Assembly (NCBI GenBank): GCA_900074885.1
Contig: FJUW01000066.1
Location: 116,699-180,698, forward strand
DNA: 64,000 nucleotides
DNA from: Rhynchosporium graminicola
Lineage: Eukaryota > Ascomycota > Leotiomycetes > Helotiales > Ploettnerulaceae
Direction: 5' to 3'
Part shown: piece by piece, positions 35,255 to 47,710 of the stretch
Layout of the letters: the number at the start of each line of letters is the position of its first letter
How positions within the stretch are numbered: position 1 is the first letter of the stretch
The notes under the pieces: generated by a model
Told to the model about the DNA's origin: nothing
The model's database searches: none
The model's input: only the letters and a program-made list of their open reading frames with translations
Program-made: the position numbers and the translations under genes

Positions 35255-38108
35255 ATGCCAGGCTTCTCAGACTCCTTTTGGTCAGGGGACTATGCAGGAG
35301 GTAGGGTTACAAAGCATTTGAAGTGTAGGAAATGGTGTCTAATTGCTTCTAGGACTCGGCGTTCTCTTTGGCAAGCTACAACAAGGCGTGCAAGAGAATC
35401 AGCAGATGTTGACTATTGCGCGGATGCGAGCTGAGGCTGAGGATGTATATGGGATGAAGCTCGGAGAAATCGGGGCGGCTACAGATAGGGTGGGCGGTGG
35501 CTTCTCTCGAGACGATGGAGCCAGTGTCAAGAAGGTAAGAATAAGAAGATCGGATCTTGGGAAGCAGGATCTATGCTAATAATGCTGCAGGCATACGATG
35601 GGGTTCGGACGGAGATGGAGGCAGCAGCCAAGAATCACCGCAAAATCGCCAGCAGTATCCGAGACCTGGTTGTCCTGCCCTTCACGAGATGGTGCGATGC
35701 CCACGAAAGCCGCGTCCAGAATTCTCAGGATGATCTACAGGCACGAATAAAGCTTCACGACAAGCAAGCCGAGACTGTGAAGAAGCTGCGCAGCCACTAC
35801 TTCAATAAATGCAGACTGGTGGAGGATATTGAGGAGGAGAACAAACTTGCTTTCCAGGATCCTGAGCTCAGCCCGAAGCCAAATATTCCTGAAATCAAGG
35901 TCCAAGACAAGGAAGAAGAAGATGATGACGAGACGGTTGAAATTGGAGATGAGGTCTACCAGCCGGAACAAGTCAAGAAGATCCTGTCACATGTTCTCAA
36001 CACCGTCAGACTGGGAGAGACGAAGGTCCCAATTCTCGGCACATATCAGAACACAAGCAGTGGAGCTGAGATTGTCGAATATCTGCAGAAGAGCATGGGC
36101 GCAACCAGTGTCAGTCATGCGGAGCGCATCGGCCAGGATTTGATCACAAATGGATTCTTGCGCCTGATTGGAAATGTGGGAAGCATATTCGCCAACAGCT
36201 CCAAGATGTTCTACCAATGGAAACCCAAAGCTTTTCAGTGGTCTGGTGTACCGGAGAAGAAGGTCCCCGTGAGTCGGACATTCTCAATGGCTTCAGCCTC
36301 AGAATACGCAGAGTCCCCAGTCGTGGGAACGGTGACCGACTACTTGGCTGGATGGAATCCTCTCAACGCCCAACATCCAAATGAGACTCCAGGAGACCGT
36401 CTTCGAAGAGAAGCAGCTGAAGCAGATGAGATATACAAGGCTGGTGTTAAAAAACTCGATCTCCTTCGCTGCCAACTTGAGGAGGCTATTATTGAGCACC
36501 TACGTTATCTGGAGAGATGCGAGCTTGACCGTCTCAAGGCTATCAAGACCATCATCCTCGACTTTTCCGGAACTATCAGTAACGTCATTCCAAGTCTTCA
36601 GTCGACAGTGGACAATATGATGCTGTATCAGGAGACAGTTCAGCCGATCGGAGATCTCCGCTATCTATTGGAGAACTACCGCACCGGAGGCTTTGCGCCA
36701 AAGGTCGTGGTCTATGAGAATTACTACAATTCCGCTGATGAACAAACTTTTGGCGTGGATCTTGAAGCCCGTGCAAGAGCTGATCGCAAACGTGTTCCTG
36801 TTCTTATCACATCTATCCTCACATTCCTTGATAATCGATACCCAGATCTCGAGGGTGATAAAGCTCGACGAAGTGTCTGGTTGGTTGAAGTTCCGCTTCA
36901 CCAGACTCACAGAATACGCGCAGCTCTCAATACTGGAAAGCCATTTGGTGTTGAATCTTTAGAGCCTTTCGATATACCCATCATTGCGAGCGTGCTTAAA
37001 TTGTACTTATTGGAATTACCAGGTATGCTTCCCTCCATACTTCCCTCCGATAATCTGATTCTGAGTCTTCCTAGACTCCCTGGTCTCTTCCCACGTTTAC
37101 GAAATTATGAAAACCATTTACTCAACGCCTGCCTCGGAATCCACCGATTCAACACGCATCTCCGTCCTCCAAAACACGCTCAGCCAACTCCGTCTAGCAA
37201 ATATCGCAACCCTGGATGCCCTGATGACACATTTCACGCGTCTCATCGAACTCACTTCTGCCGACGAGTCTTACATCTCCTCTCTAGCAACAATCCTCGC
37301 TCCATGTATTTTGCGACCACGAACAGAAACTTCCATGACCATGGAAGAGAAATACTCTTATCGCTTAATCCGCGACCTTTTCTCGCATAAAGACGCTATC
37401 TTCTCTGAACTGAAACGTGCTTCCTCACTCTCCCATAGTATTAGCGTCGATACACGACCTCGCTCCTCAAGTGGTGTTAGTACGGATGAGAGTAATAGGA
37501 AGGCGAATATGGAAGCAAGAGCGCGTGCCATCATAGAGAAATCTGGCAATTCGCATCGAGGACGTGATAAGAGCCCCGCTCCTTCACCAAGAGGCCATAG
37601 GAGAGATCGCAGTTCAGGCGGCCCAGAAACCAGATTTCCTATCCAAACCTCCCCACCCGCCAACGTCAATGCACACCCCAGGGGAGGTCCAGGCGTAAGA
37701 GCTTCCCTAGAAGTTCCAGGCGAATCTGCGCCTGTTGTACCCTCTGAACCTCTGTCTAACGGAACAACTGACCCCCATTCAAAGACCATTACAAATGAGA
37801 ATAGCGTTGGGGGTATCAGCGTTGAGCAAATTTCTAATACAAGTGCCACGTATATCCCTAGTATGGGCGACGGAATAGATGATATAGGGGTCGAGAAGAG
37901 GAACAGTCTTGGGAGGAGCGCGCCTGCTACTTCGGGCAGTGGCAGGTTTGCGAAGAGGAAATCGGTGGGTTTGGCGCGCATGAGTCAGGACCAGGGGCTC
38001 GGAAAGAGAGATAGTGTGGGCAGTTTGAGTGGTGTGCAGGGAGGTGATGAGGAGGGGGCAAATGGGAGGAGAGGGGTGAGTTTGACGGATAAGCCCATGG
38101 ACGATTGA
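35255..38108 (+). CDS. RGD2: F-BAR/DEP/RhoGAP protein, Rgd2-like
   Basis: Putative Rho-family GTPase activator acting at the plasma membrane and cell wall/cytoskeleton. Exons 35255-35300, 35353-35534, 35591-37022 and 37075-38108 join in frame to 897 residues, with introns 49-56 bp and standard GT-AG ends. Domain order is: start of an F-BAR domain (about 10-175), acidic linker (KEEEDDDE), DEP domain (about 205-288), rest of the F-BAR helices (about 345-430), RhoGAP domain (about 465-680), and a low-complexity Ser/Pro/Arg-rich tail. A DEP domain set inside the F-BAR is the arrangement of yeast Rgd2. Where RhoGAPs carry the arginine finger (G-I-F-R-x-S-G) the sequence reads SVWLVEVP, with Leu at about residue 507, so GAP activity is uncertain; this may be normal for the subfamily. 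The start is a short MPGFSDSFW exon. Confidence 0.9.
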
Positions 38109-40221
38109 TCCTGGGTGGGTCAATTTCTGAGATTGATTGGGTGAAGGAGGTAGAATTCATTCACCATTTGCATGGCTTAGTATGGAGGAATGGAAAATCG
38201 GGAACGAAATGGTGGTAATGAGGGAGGAATAAAAGAAGGTGATATGCTCTCATGGTGGTACTCCTGTATGTCTGTATGTAGGTATGTATAATAGAGCTTT
38301 CGATGCTTTCTACACCAGCTTTTCGGCCCGGTTTGAGAATTTATACAAAGATATAGAGCATGGCAATTTCCATCCTAGGGAGATCTTATAGTCTCATGAA
38401 CGGGATGCATCTGATCGGCCTTTGATGACCGACACTTCGGAGATGTACTTACGCCGCGAAGCAGATGGGGAAGGTTGATGCGGCTGGAAAGCATGTCTGT
38501 GCAACATAATATGTGGACTTTAACTGGCCTATCACCTCACTACAGAAGATCTGCAGAAAGGTGTATGTCTGGCTACACAAATATGCACAGAAGCAGAATT
38601 TGTCTGTGAGGCTAATATGTTTCTATCACAGACCCATAGGACGATACTCTCAGTGGCGGTGGTGTATCCGCAAGCAGCAGGTATCAGTCGGTTTCACGAC
38701 TAGCTGATGCTGATGCCGCGATGCGCAATAGCATCACTGAGTCGTCAGGTCGTGCACAAAGTCGGAAACCAATAATTCCAAATAGAGGAACCTAGTAGAT
38801 ATTGTGGCGTGCTTTAATTTGAATGAGGATAAGTGTGCTGTGCTGAAACTGGAGGAGGTCCAGCTTAAACTCGGTTTGCATTTTGGGCGGGCCTGGAATG
38901 AGGTGACAGGGTAAGGCGTGTTCGAGCTGACGAGATGCGATCCACGGCACTTTACGGCGATCTGAGAGAGAGTAAATTTGCGATTTTGTTAATCTCCTTG
39001 CATCTTTCAGCGCTTCCACGCTCGGCGCTAAAGTCATTTGATACGAGAGACGCCAGAGGCTACGGAAATGACTCTATTCTGTTATCAGGTAGCTATTTGG
39101 ATATCATCAGGTAGATAGGGTTCCGATTTGCTTTATGCTGCCCTTGTGTCAATATATACGATTCTGCAAGACAGGAGGGAGGCAATCACATTCTCAGCCT
39201 CGATAGCATATCTATCTGCAGGTTTGCTGTAAATCGATACTAGAATATCCAAAGCAAGCTGATATGAAAAAGTGACCTGATCTTAGCAAATTAAGGGGAA
39301 TAATATATAAAGTCGTGTTTGTTATGTTTGAACAGATAGCTAGCAAACTTAGCGCTCGTAGAATAAAGATTGCCAGGATTATAAGGAAGGATATTTCGTC
39401 GAAGATACGAAATCGGACTTTATTTTAGGCATAGGAAGAATACTAAAAAGCTTGGATCATATAAGTCATAATCGAGGAAGTCTGAAGTTAGATTCTACGA
39501 TATTTCTACTCTCTTTCTATCAGGCAGACTTTCACTTCGCGAAGCAAATGAAATGAATTAGCTGTATATCATTGACATTTCATATTACGTCTAGAGTTCG
39601 ATGTCTGTGATATTACAAAACCGGTGCACAGTCACAGGGTACAAATCCCTCCAAACTCAAGTCTGTGAAAAGACAACTATGGCAATGCAAAACGAAGGAG
39701 AAATCTGTGTTTGCTTGGCAGAAGGCCTTCTTATGATAAAAAGCAGACATATAACACTAAATGTATCTAAAGCCTTGATAAATTGTACTTTATTATAGTA
39801 TTACAGTAGGAGTTACATAGCTAGCAGACTTATAGCAGAAAATTGCCGCAGATAGCAGAATCATTATAGTCTGGACACAATTCAGTGCGTAGTATTTACA
39901 ATGGACTAAGGATTCCATCACATTTTTCTCCTTTTTATCAATCTGCTAGAATTTAGACCCAGAATTCGTCTTCTCACCTATGAGAATCCGTATAGTATGG
40001 ATTCCATAGCACTCTATTCTCTTCAGTTCAGTTTTCGAATGTGAAAAAAAGACTAGGATCATCTCGAGTGAAATCCTATGAAAGTCTCACTTGATCTAAA
40101 TATTCATATATCTATGCTATAGTCCAGGGTATGCCTAGATAAAGTATGAAAACAATCAAGACACTCGATCTCGCTCAGACATGAATACTTGTCGCTCTTT
40201 GTGGTCCGCTGGTAATTGATT
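38109..40221. other. intergenic, no supported gene
   Basis: Contains the 3' untranslated region of the RhoGAP gene and about 2 kb with only short unrelated open frames (38513-38707 +, 38792-39037 -, 39601-39798 +). No domain, tRNA or repeat is recognised. The stretch 39240-40150 is A/T-rich but lacks the TpA saturation of the RIP blocks. Confidence 0.5.
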
Positions 40222-41709
40222 ATGTTAAGAGGGTTCTGTTTAAGCGAGATTTTAACCGCATTCGAATTAGCGCACTTTCGAGGACTTTCTAGCTCCTATA
40301 CTACAGAACTGCGCAAATCGAAATATCATCAGTCTCAACATCTAGACCATTCCTTTCATGACAATAGAAATCACGAAAAGGTGCCTGACTTCGATCCAGA
40401 TAAAGATATGGACTTTGTAAGTGTCTATTCTGCTTGCGTATGCTTTCTAATACGCGTATCTGCTTTGTTTAGTTACTAAGATTCTTAGGGTGACGATGCC
40501 GATTTCCATGACGAAGATTCGGGAGGTGGCTATGTGGGTCTAGAATCGCTCGGGTTTGACCTTTCCGTAGGAGGTATACATATACCGTTCCGGGCAATCT
40601 CTCAGATTGAGTTTCTCCATCAGCCAGTATCTCCAGCATCTTCAATCATGGACTCAGACGCCAATCAACTAGGCTCTCTCAACAGTCATACTCCAGCTGA
40701 TTATACAGCGACACTTTCAGCTGTACCATCAGCTCCTCCTCGTGCGCGCTCGGAGTCAGCCGATTCGATCTCCTCGGGGTCATTTCATACATCCATTTCC
40801 GATAACGAAGAAGACGATCCACAAAACAAATCTCAAGACGCTGGCCAAAGCAAAGAGGTCGATTCTGACAGCGACGAAGCCCGAGGCCCAGATCAAAAGA
40901 GAGGAAAGGGAAAAGGAAAGGGGAAACAGGTCGACGCAGAGGATGAGGATGAGGAAGGGGAGCAAGTTGATGGCGCGACTGGTCAAGGTGGTGTCAAGCA
41001 AGTCCAACACAAGAATCGGTACGAACGTGACTTTGGTCTTCGAAGACCCCACATCTCCGAAGCGAAGATCTCATTCATCCGGGACGGCTGGTCGACTTCG
41101 AGAGCCACTGAGGCGTCCTTTCAGCCTGGCGGTGGAGCATGGATTGGCACAACTAAGCGTGGCGATGGTGCTGTCTCGATCACAGCAGAGGAAGACATCT
41201 TCCGCGTTGGACTGGAATGGGCTCTGGGCAAACCTCGACCCTCCATGGTGGCTAGAAATGACCAATACAGAGATGTCAGGACGGAGGCTCGTAGAGAGAG
41301 AGATCACGAAGGCCGCGTGAGACTTGACGTCCTCCTAGTCCAAGGAAAGCTTGATCCTGCTCAAATGAAGACCAACCGAGATGCTCGCCTTGCGGCTGTT
41401 ACAGCACTCCTCCCACCAGCCGATAGTAAGCGCAAGGCTTCTGATGCGGAAGCTCAGCAAATGATCGATGCTATTGCCGGCAAACACATCGACCTTGCCG
41501 CTTTCAAAGACCTGATCAAAGACACAGCAGCCCAGTATGGCCCACTTCCTGCATCGATGCAGGTCGATCCTGTTCGGCTCCAGCCAGGCCCAGCTACCGA
41601 TGCCTTGATCAAGAAGATGAAGGAGTTCTACGATAAGGAGAAGCGAGACTTGGATAGAAAGAGACGAAAGCTTCGAAAAGAGCTGCTGCGTAAGGGACTT
41701 GATGAGTAG
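40222..41709 (+). CDS. hypothetical protein, acidic N-half and coiled-coil C-terminus
   Basis: Two exons (40222-40416 and 40489-41709; intron GTAAGT...TTAG, 72 bp) give 471 residues if translation starts at ATG 40222. Residues about 130-220 are low-complexity and charged (Ser-rich, then EE/DD runs and a GKGKGKGK stretch). A compact conserved-looking middle follows (NRYERDFGLRRPHISEAKIS..., GAWIGTTKRGDGAVS). The end is a basic helix of alternating K/E/R residues (about 435-471) that could be a coiled coil or nucleic-acid contact. No family is recognised. An alternative start at ATG 40648 (MDSDANQ) would remove the first exon and leave a 353-residue protein, in which case the intron would be in the 5' leader. 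Codon choice and composition match the neighbours. Confidence 0.68.
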
Positions 41710-44228
41710 GCTGATGTCAACTTCGAATACCATTCCGGAGTCATCCATCGCTGGTCTATAACTCGAGACTCCGTCATCACAACAAGACTTTCCTCCATCA
41801 GCGATCTGAGAACTCCTCTCTAGTTGTCGATGCCTTACTTATCGGTTGTTTCCTTCACGCCACAACAATCCAGAGTGAACATTTGCGGCTGGTCTAGAGT
41901 ACATATTTGCCAAGAAGAAAACAGAAACACTTGCTAACTAACGATAGTGATGCGCAATGAATATTGTTTGGGCATCTGTACGCTAAAGCTCCGGGCAGTA
42001 TGTGGAATCGGAATAGTAGGCGGATGGATAGGGCGTATCCTAGGACGGCTTTTTAATATTTGCTAGCGAGGATAGACAAAAAATACATGAGCACAACATG
42101 AGATACAGAGTATTTGAACATCCAGTGATAATTGTATTTGTATTAGGAATCGTTAGGCAAAAGTTTTTGAGTTTCTGTTGACTGTGGTGTGGTCGCTTAA
42201 CACCTTGGCGTGTAAACATTGCCCTCCTCTGAAGATTAGTACTTTCGAGGTCAAATTTCTCTCAAATATCTAGTCTCAGACCAGATAATTAATATCAAAT
42301 ATCAAATATTAAAATAAAATACATTTCAGCGATCTGGTGATGTTAAGACTCTAGATACGCATTTCTAATAGATATTATTCACGAGTGAGGGGCTAATCAT
42401 AAGGCAAAAATGTAGTTTCAGATGACGAATTACGATAACTGCTTTTTCTAAGATTATTCTAGAGTAAAGAAATTTATATCAATGCTCGGTTAATCATTTG
42501 AAGGATATGACTCGTTGAACTTCTTCTCTTAGTTATGCCGGTATGATCTCGATAGATTATAGTAAGGAAGGTTTACTAGTGGAACCTTGCTTCAGATACC
42601 CAAATGCTACATGAGAGTTGGGATTCTGATAGGGAAGATAAGTAAAAATATTTTCAAAATACTATAAAGAATAGTATTATAATTTCTATATACTCTAGAG
42701 AACTAAAGTACGTAATATCAATAGTTCCAGTTCTCACTTCTACAAAGAAAGAAATCTTCTCCACTATCTTGCAGATGAAAATCTTCGAGATACTTGAAGT
42801 ATATGCTCGATGGGTTACTGCTTCAGGTCCCAGTAGCATGTGTTCTGGTTCCTCTTTCTAAAGGTATCTATGATCAGATGACCGCTTATAGGCAATAACT
42901 GCCTAGGATATTTAACATTGCGTTGAGGAATTCTTGAGGAATAGGAGCTGATTTTGGTCTCAGAGGATCTTGTGATTTTAATGTTTTGATGCCAAGCCGC
43001 CACGCTCAAGCGAGGTGGCTCAATGCACCACCATCCATCGAACACGCTAATTATAATTTCACGCAAAGAAATATACGAAGGCGCTACTAGTTGAGCTGAT
43101 CGCATGTAGAGTTCCTACGTAATAATAGCAAGATGGCGTTGCTGCCGATACTTCCAGGTTCCGCTATTGGAAGCTGGGTCCAGTTTGGCTTTACGCTAAG
43201 CTGCATCTCTTGTAACTTGCGCTTCCAAAGAGTATTTGAACTCATTATGGACTAAGTTCTTTTTATTCAAGATCATATCTTATTTCTGTGACGGCAGACG
43301 TGTGTCTATCTATGGACATCATTCTTTTGCGCGTAAGAGCAGTGGAAACAGTCGAAATAACTATGCTTAGGAGCGACCGTAATTAAATGATAGCCACTCC
43401 AAATAGAACCAGTTTCTGATGCAATTAGACCCTCCAGAATAAATGTTCAGCTCTCGCGCGCATGTATATGGAAATTCCTTGTTCTGCACATAGTCCAAGC
43501 CACGAATTGGATGTCCTTGTGCAAGCAGATCTGGACAATTGAGGTGTAAAGAAGTCTACAAGGACAACAAATCCAGCATATTGCTGCATATCTATTGTCC
43601 AATCACAGCTAGTGCTTGGCAAGCAACTTTATAGTGGATATCTGTCTAGAATTTGATGCCTGAAGTCGAAAGGTCGGCGATTCGAGTAACTTCTCCGACT
43701 TCCCACAGACCTACTTTTGTGAAATTCGAACCTCAACTCCTGATCTCCATTCGTAAAACACCGCAGACTCACGAGAAAAATGACGCCTGACTATAAGGAT
43801 GGCAGTTCCATACGTAAAGCATCGTATGGTACGTCTTCATGCAATCTGCAGCAGGATGGACTTGCATTTCCTTTGTGAAATCCTCTTGGAATCACTCCTC
43901 TCAAGGTGCCTTGCTAATATTTCCACCAAGAGCTATCCTGGCTCCAGAATCGCAGTCCAGCATGACTTCTCCACCATCTGCGAGATAGTTTCACGATGTC
44001 TTCATTCTGGAGAGTATTCCTGCCGCTATACAAACACTTGCCACTCTCGTTGCTCTCCAATCGGAGTCAAGGTAACACCAACCCAAAGAGGCTTCAGGGA
44101 GTCCTTTACTGAGCTTAGTTACATTAGGTCTTCGGAAATCAGTCTGTTAGTAACAAAAACAGCAACAACAGCGCAATGGAGCCTCCTTTGCTTGCTCTAG
44201 TATGCAGTAGGTGGGAGTGTTTGTCGCT
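41710..44228. other. intergenic, no supported gene
   Basis: About 2.5 kb. The 3' region of the hypothetical gene is followed by A/T-rich non-coding-looking sequence. Short open frames (42654-42839 -, 42815-43105 -, 43799-44200 +) carry no recognised motif. The 133-codon frame at 43799 is cysteine-rich but has no supporting exon or homologue I can name. Confidence 0.45.
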
Positions 44229-44530
44229 CGCAAGAGATTTGTCTGATCGATGTAAGTTGACACTGGCCATCTTCACTTGACAAGCTTCAATTGGTGCTAA
44301 GGAGTGCTAAAAGCTCGCCATCAGGTGTTCCACGACTCAATATTCTAAGGTATCAAGCACCAATCGCCAACATAACGTCTCGTTCCGTCTCTCTGATAAG
44401 AAAGGGACGGGTAGGTTTTTGCTTCAAAAGATTTGTCTGATTAATGTAAGTACTGATACTGGCCATCCATCTTTGACATTCTCTTATTTGGAAGGAAATG
44501 CTAACTTAACTCTATCAGGTGTTCCATGCG
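44229..44530 (+). repeat. diverged direct duplication with intron-like units
   Basis: Two units start AGATTTGTCTGAT and share ATGTAAGT...CTGGCCATC (about 44237-44275 and 44430-44472), and both end CATCAG/TATCAG then GTGTTCCA (about 44324 and 44517). Each looks like donor GTAAGT to acceptor CAG flanked by the same exon edges. This suggests a tandem duplication of an exon-intron-exon piece, but no protein is recognised. Unit 2 lies within an open frame of 187 codons (44419-44982) of unknown meaning. Confidence 0.5.
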
Positions 44531-45469
44531 TCCTTTTGGAGCATGACTGGCCAATAGCCATATCTGGTCCTACGAATGCTAAGCATGTTTCTGGATTTGG
44601 TACCGCTTTTGAAAAAGCCACGGGTCGAGGTACTCCAATTGTAGGATCCAGATCTGGTTTGAACTGTTCAGGTAAAATTACCCAGCTTGATGCATCACCA
44701 CACACCGCACGACTAAGTCAACGGTCACTATCCACTTCGATGATGATGATAACACACCACGTTAGTCCAGGGCTTCTCTTGTGCATATCAATAAGCGAAG
44801 CGCCGCGGCAGCAAGCAGAGCCAGGTCATCACCATCTGGAGAGTGAAAAAGCTCAAGTCGCACCACTGTTTCTCGAACTAAATCCAGCAAACCCTGGAGT
44901 CTTCCATGCGGTGGAGCATACGACCTCGCATAGTCTCCTAATTATACAAAGCAAATTGTCCGAAACCAAGATATGGTCATGAAAACTTTCAATTCGTCTC
45001 ACAATAAATATCAGCAGATGGGCATATTCCTGATAGGGGAGCGCTTGTGTGAGCTGGAGGGGTAGATTGGGTGGAAGAAGGAGGTTAATTGTAAGTCTTG
45101 GGTCAATGACCCAACTCTGAGGGTTGAGAAGTATGATGAACGATGCTAATTGAAATCAGGGAGGTATGGATCGGAGCCACTTGGTAGATCTAATGGATTT
45201 GCATGAAAACTCGAAAATCTTTTTGCCAATCCCCTCAAGACTGAAAAAGTGCGCAATCCTTTTGCTAACACACAGCCCATATCAAAGGGAGGAGACAGAC
45301 ACAATCTCAGCGGTTACCTACCTCTATCGCCCTTTGCTCGGCAAAGCAGATTCGAGGGTAATAAGGAGCAGTTCCTTGAGGGCCTCGAGTAAGCTCCTTG
45401 CGCCTTCGAGGTTATCCTCTACCTCAGTCCCTATCTACTCACGTTCGTACGCCCCGTATTACTGTAGGT

Positions 45470-47710
45470 AGCAAGACGAAGACAAACACACGCAAAATTA
45501 GCCTTTCAACGACAAGATGATGACGAGGAGAAGAAGAGCTGAGTAAGTTCAACACCGCAGCTTCCAACGTCCGCAATTGACTAGGTAGGTCTGGAAGACA
45601 ACACACCTCTGCTCAAATGTAGTTCCAAAACTCCAATTGGGCAACATACTCGTCAAAAGATCATTTCAGAAGTTCTGTTGAGAAACTGGTCCAGCACAGT
45701 CGTTACTAGCAATAGGACTGCTGCGGTACAAGTTGCTTTGGATAAGAGCAAGGCGGCGACAGCAAAGGCTTTGAGACACGCCCACTTCCTCAACACCACC
45801 CTCAACTCGTATCAAAAGGACTCTTGCCGATGGCACAGTACCAAAAATTTTGACAGCATAAAGTCCAATATCGAGTCTGCCACAGTGAAGGCGGATGATG
45901 ATGATGAAGGAGATCTCTCTTGTGTTGTCAAGTGGTTCTTCCGGCAACCCCCCATTACTAAGTATTCCAGATGATGCTAGTCTTAAAAAGGGTAAATCTT
46001 CAGTTCTATTGGGTAAGCTTGCTCTATCTGGCCCGCAACTTTACTTTGTGAGCTAACTTTGGCTATCAGTCATTTAACCACGATAATACATTGACGCATC
46101 AAACAACACTCCTTCAAAACCCTCTGAGGTTCTGTTAAAGACTATAACAAAAAGCTGCTATTGCGGCGAGTTCGAATGCAGTTCGAATGCTATATTGTCA
46201 CCCCTAGGAAGGCCCGCATCGCTGCTGTACAAGTTCAAGATTTGGGCCTCCCTCTTCTGTGACACTCTGTTGCTCGACCCAGATTACAACGAGAGACTCG
46301 CAGAGCTTTCCAACAAATGTAAAGGACTCAAGCATCGTGGTTACGAGAGCAAATCCTTCAAAAGTGGCGGCAATCAAGATTGGGAATATTAATTCCAACT
46401 TTTGCTTCCTACACAAGCTCAAGAGAGATCAGTCCAGTTGCTGTTCATCATCCATGATTACCTCGTGTATTAGATGAGCGACGATTTCACTGCCGTAAAT
46501 GTCTGAACCAGAGGCAAATTCAAGTTCCTGGAGTAACGAGCAGGCAGAGCTACTCCCAGCAGCTTCTCTGAGCTTCTCGCAAAGCCCGTCTTATCAATTT
46601 ACACCAGCAGCGAGATCTTCTACTGACAACTTCATCAGTTACAAGTCAGCCCAGAGACTTTGTTTGAGAAGATGCTTGAGCAGATAATGAAGAAACATCT
46701 CCACGAACTTTTACGCAGCCAACTGCTCCAATAGTTGTTGTGATGGTTACCCTAAAGGTTCTGCTCAGCATTCAACAGAAAGCGCAGAATTCCAATACAT
46801 GTCCTGCGATCAGCTCGATACAAATACGACCTCAGCACGCTACCAGTTTCGGCACAGCATACGAGCAGGTCATGAGCAGAGGAACTTCAAACGCCACTAA
46901 AGCTCTTAGACCTTCCTAGGACTGGCCACGCAGCTAGGGAGGATATGAATCCCGTTACTATTTAAAGCGAACAACCTCGGCATGGCCATGGAGAACTATA
47001 GCAACCTGGTTAAGCAAGCATCCCTCTTATGGGCGTGCTGAGATGAAGAACTCAGTCACTATCATCCACTACCCAGAAGGGGATTCTTTGTACGACTTCG
47101 GACCTGGGTTCAACAAACGCAAAAGACACTACCGATGGCCGGAAATAGTATCAAGGAAGCCCCCAAAGCTACCAAAGTTGACACGAGGCACAATTGGCAC
47201 GTTGACCATTTAATTTGCAATCATAGCAACTATCACGAAGCCTACAGTTGTCACACAAGATGAGGTCAGATTGGATAACCAACTAGCCCAGATGAAGGAC
47301 CCAGTCGATACTATCCACTTCACAGACCAAATATGCCGGGTTCTTCACTGTGGTCCAAAAGTAACGTGGGCAGACTAGAATCTAAAACCCCAAGTCATCA
47401 ATCCCATTTCTATTCAAGGCCACCCAGAGGAAGGTTCACTCTACTACTACCGCTTCAGTATCGGTCTCGCGCAGAACACAGGTAGATTAATCTTTTCTGA
47501 AGTTGAGGAGGTCAGTTCAGTTGCTGTTCAAGACATTGTCTACGGAGAGTCGGCAGCTCTCAGTACAGACTTGATGGCTTCCGCTCCGCCTCCACAGTCA
47601 CGAATGCAAAGACTCTCGCTGCTTTTGCCATCGATTGTTACATCCGAAGCTAGAGATGGCGAAAAACCTCAGATAATTCTGCGAAAATTGACCCCTTCGG
47701 AGAGCTAATC
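45470..47710 (+). pseudogene. coding-like, internally repetitive remnant (unknown protein)
   Basis: Not recognised. Three signs of former coding: (1) one frame from about 47224 to 47708 has only a single stop (TAG near 47376), and its second part runs about 110 codons. (2) The stretch at 47041 (GATGAAGAACTCAGTCACTA) recurs diverged at 47292 (GATGAAGGACCCAGTCGATA), about 250 bp apart. (3) The peptide pattern FGTAFEKATGRGT at about 44595 recurs as FGTAYEQVMSRGT at about 46850, and an ATAKAL/ATKAL pattern recurs at about 45750 and 46890. It is probably a decayed gene for a repeat protein. No exon model could be made, and start, end and strand limits are rough. Confidence 0.3.

Noticed and set aside
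37358..37981. Minus-strand frame of 207 codons
   Set aside because: Antisense to the low-complexity tail of the RhoGAP gene.
40742..41320. Overlapping plus-strand frame of 192 codons
   Set aside because: Shifted frame inside the hypothetical protein gene; its Arg/Ser/Lys-rich composition is an effect of the charged repeats.
45097..45113. Perfect small palindrome TTGGGTCAATGACCCAA
   Set aside because: Short inverted repeats of this size are expected by chance in 64 kb, and it has no gene context.
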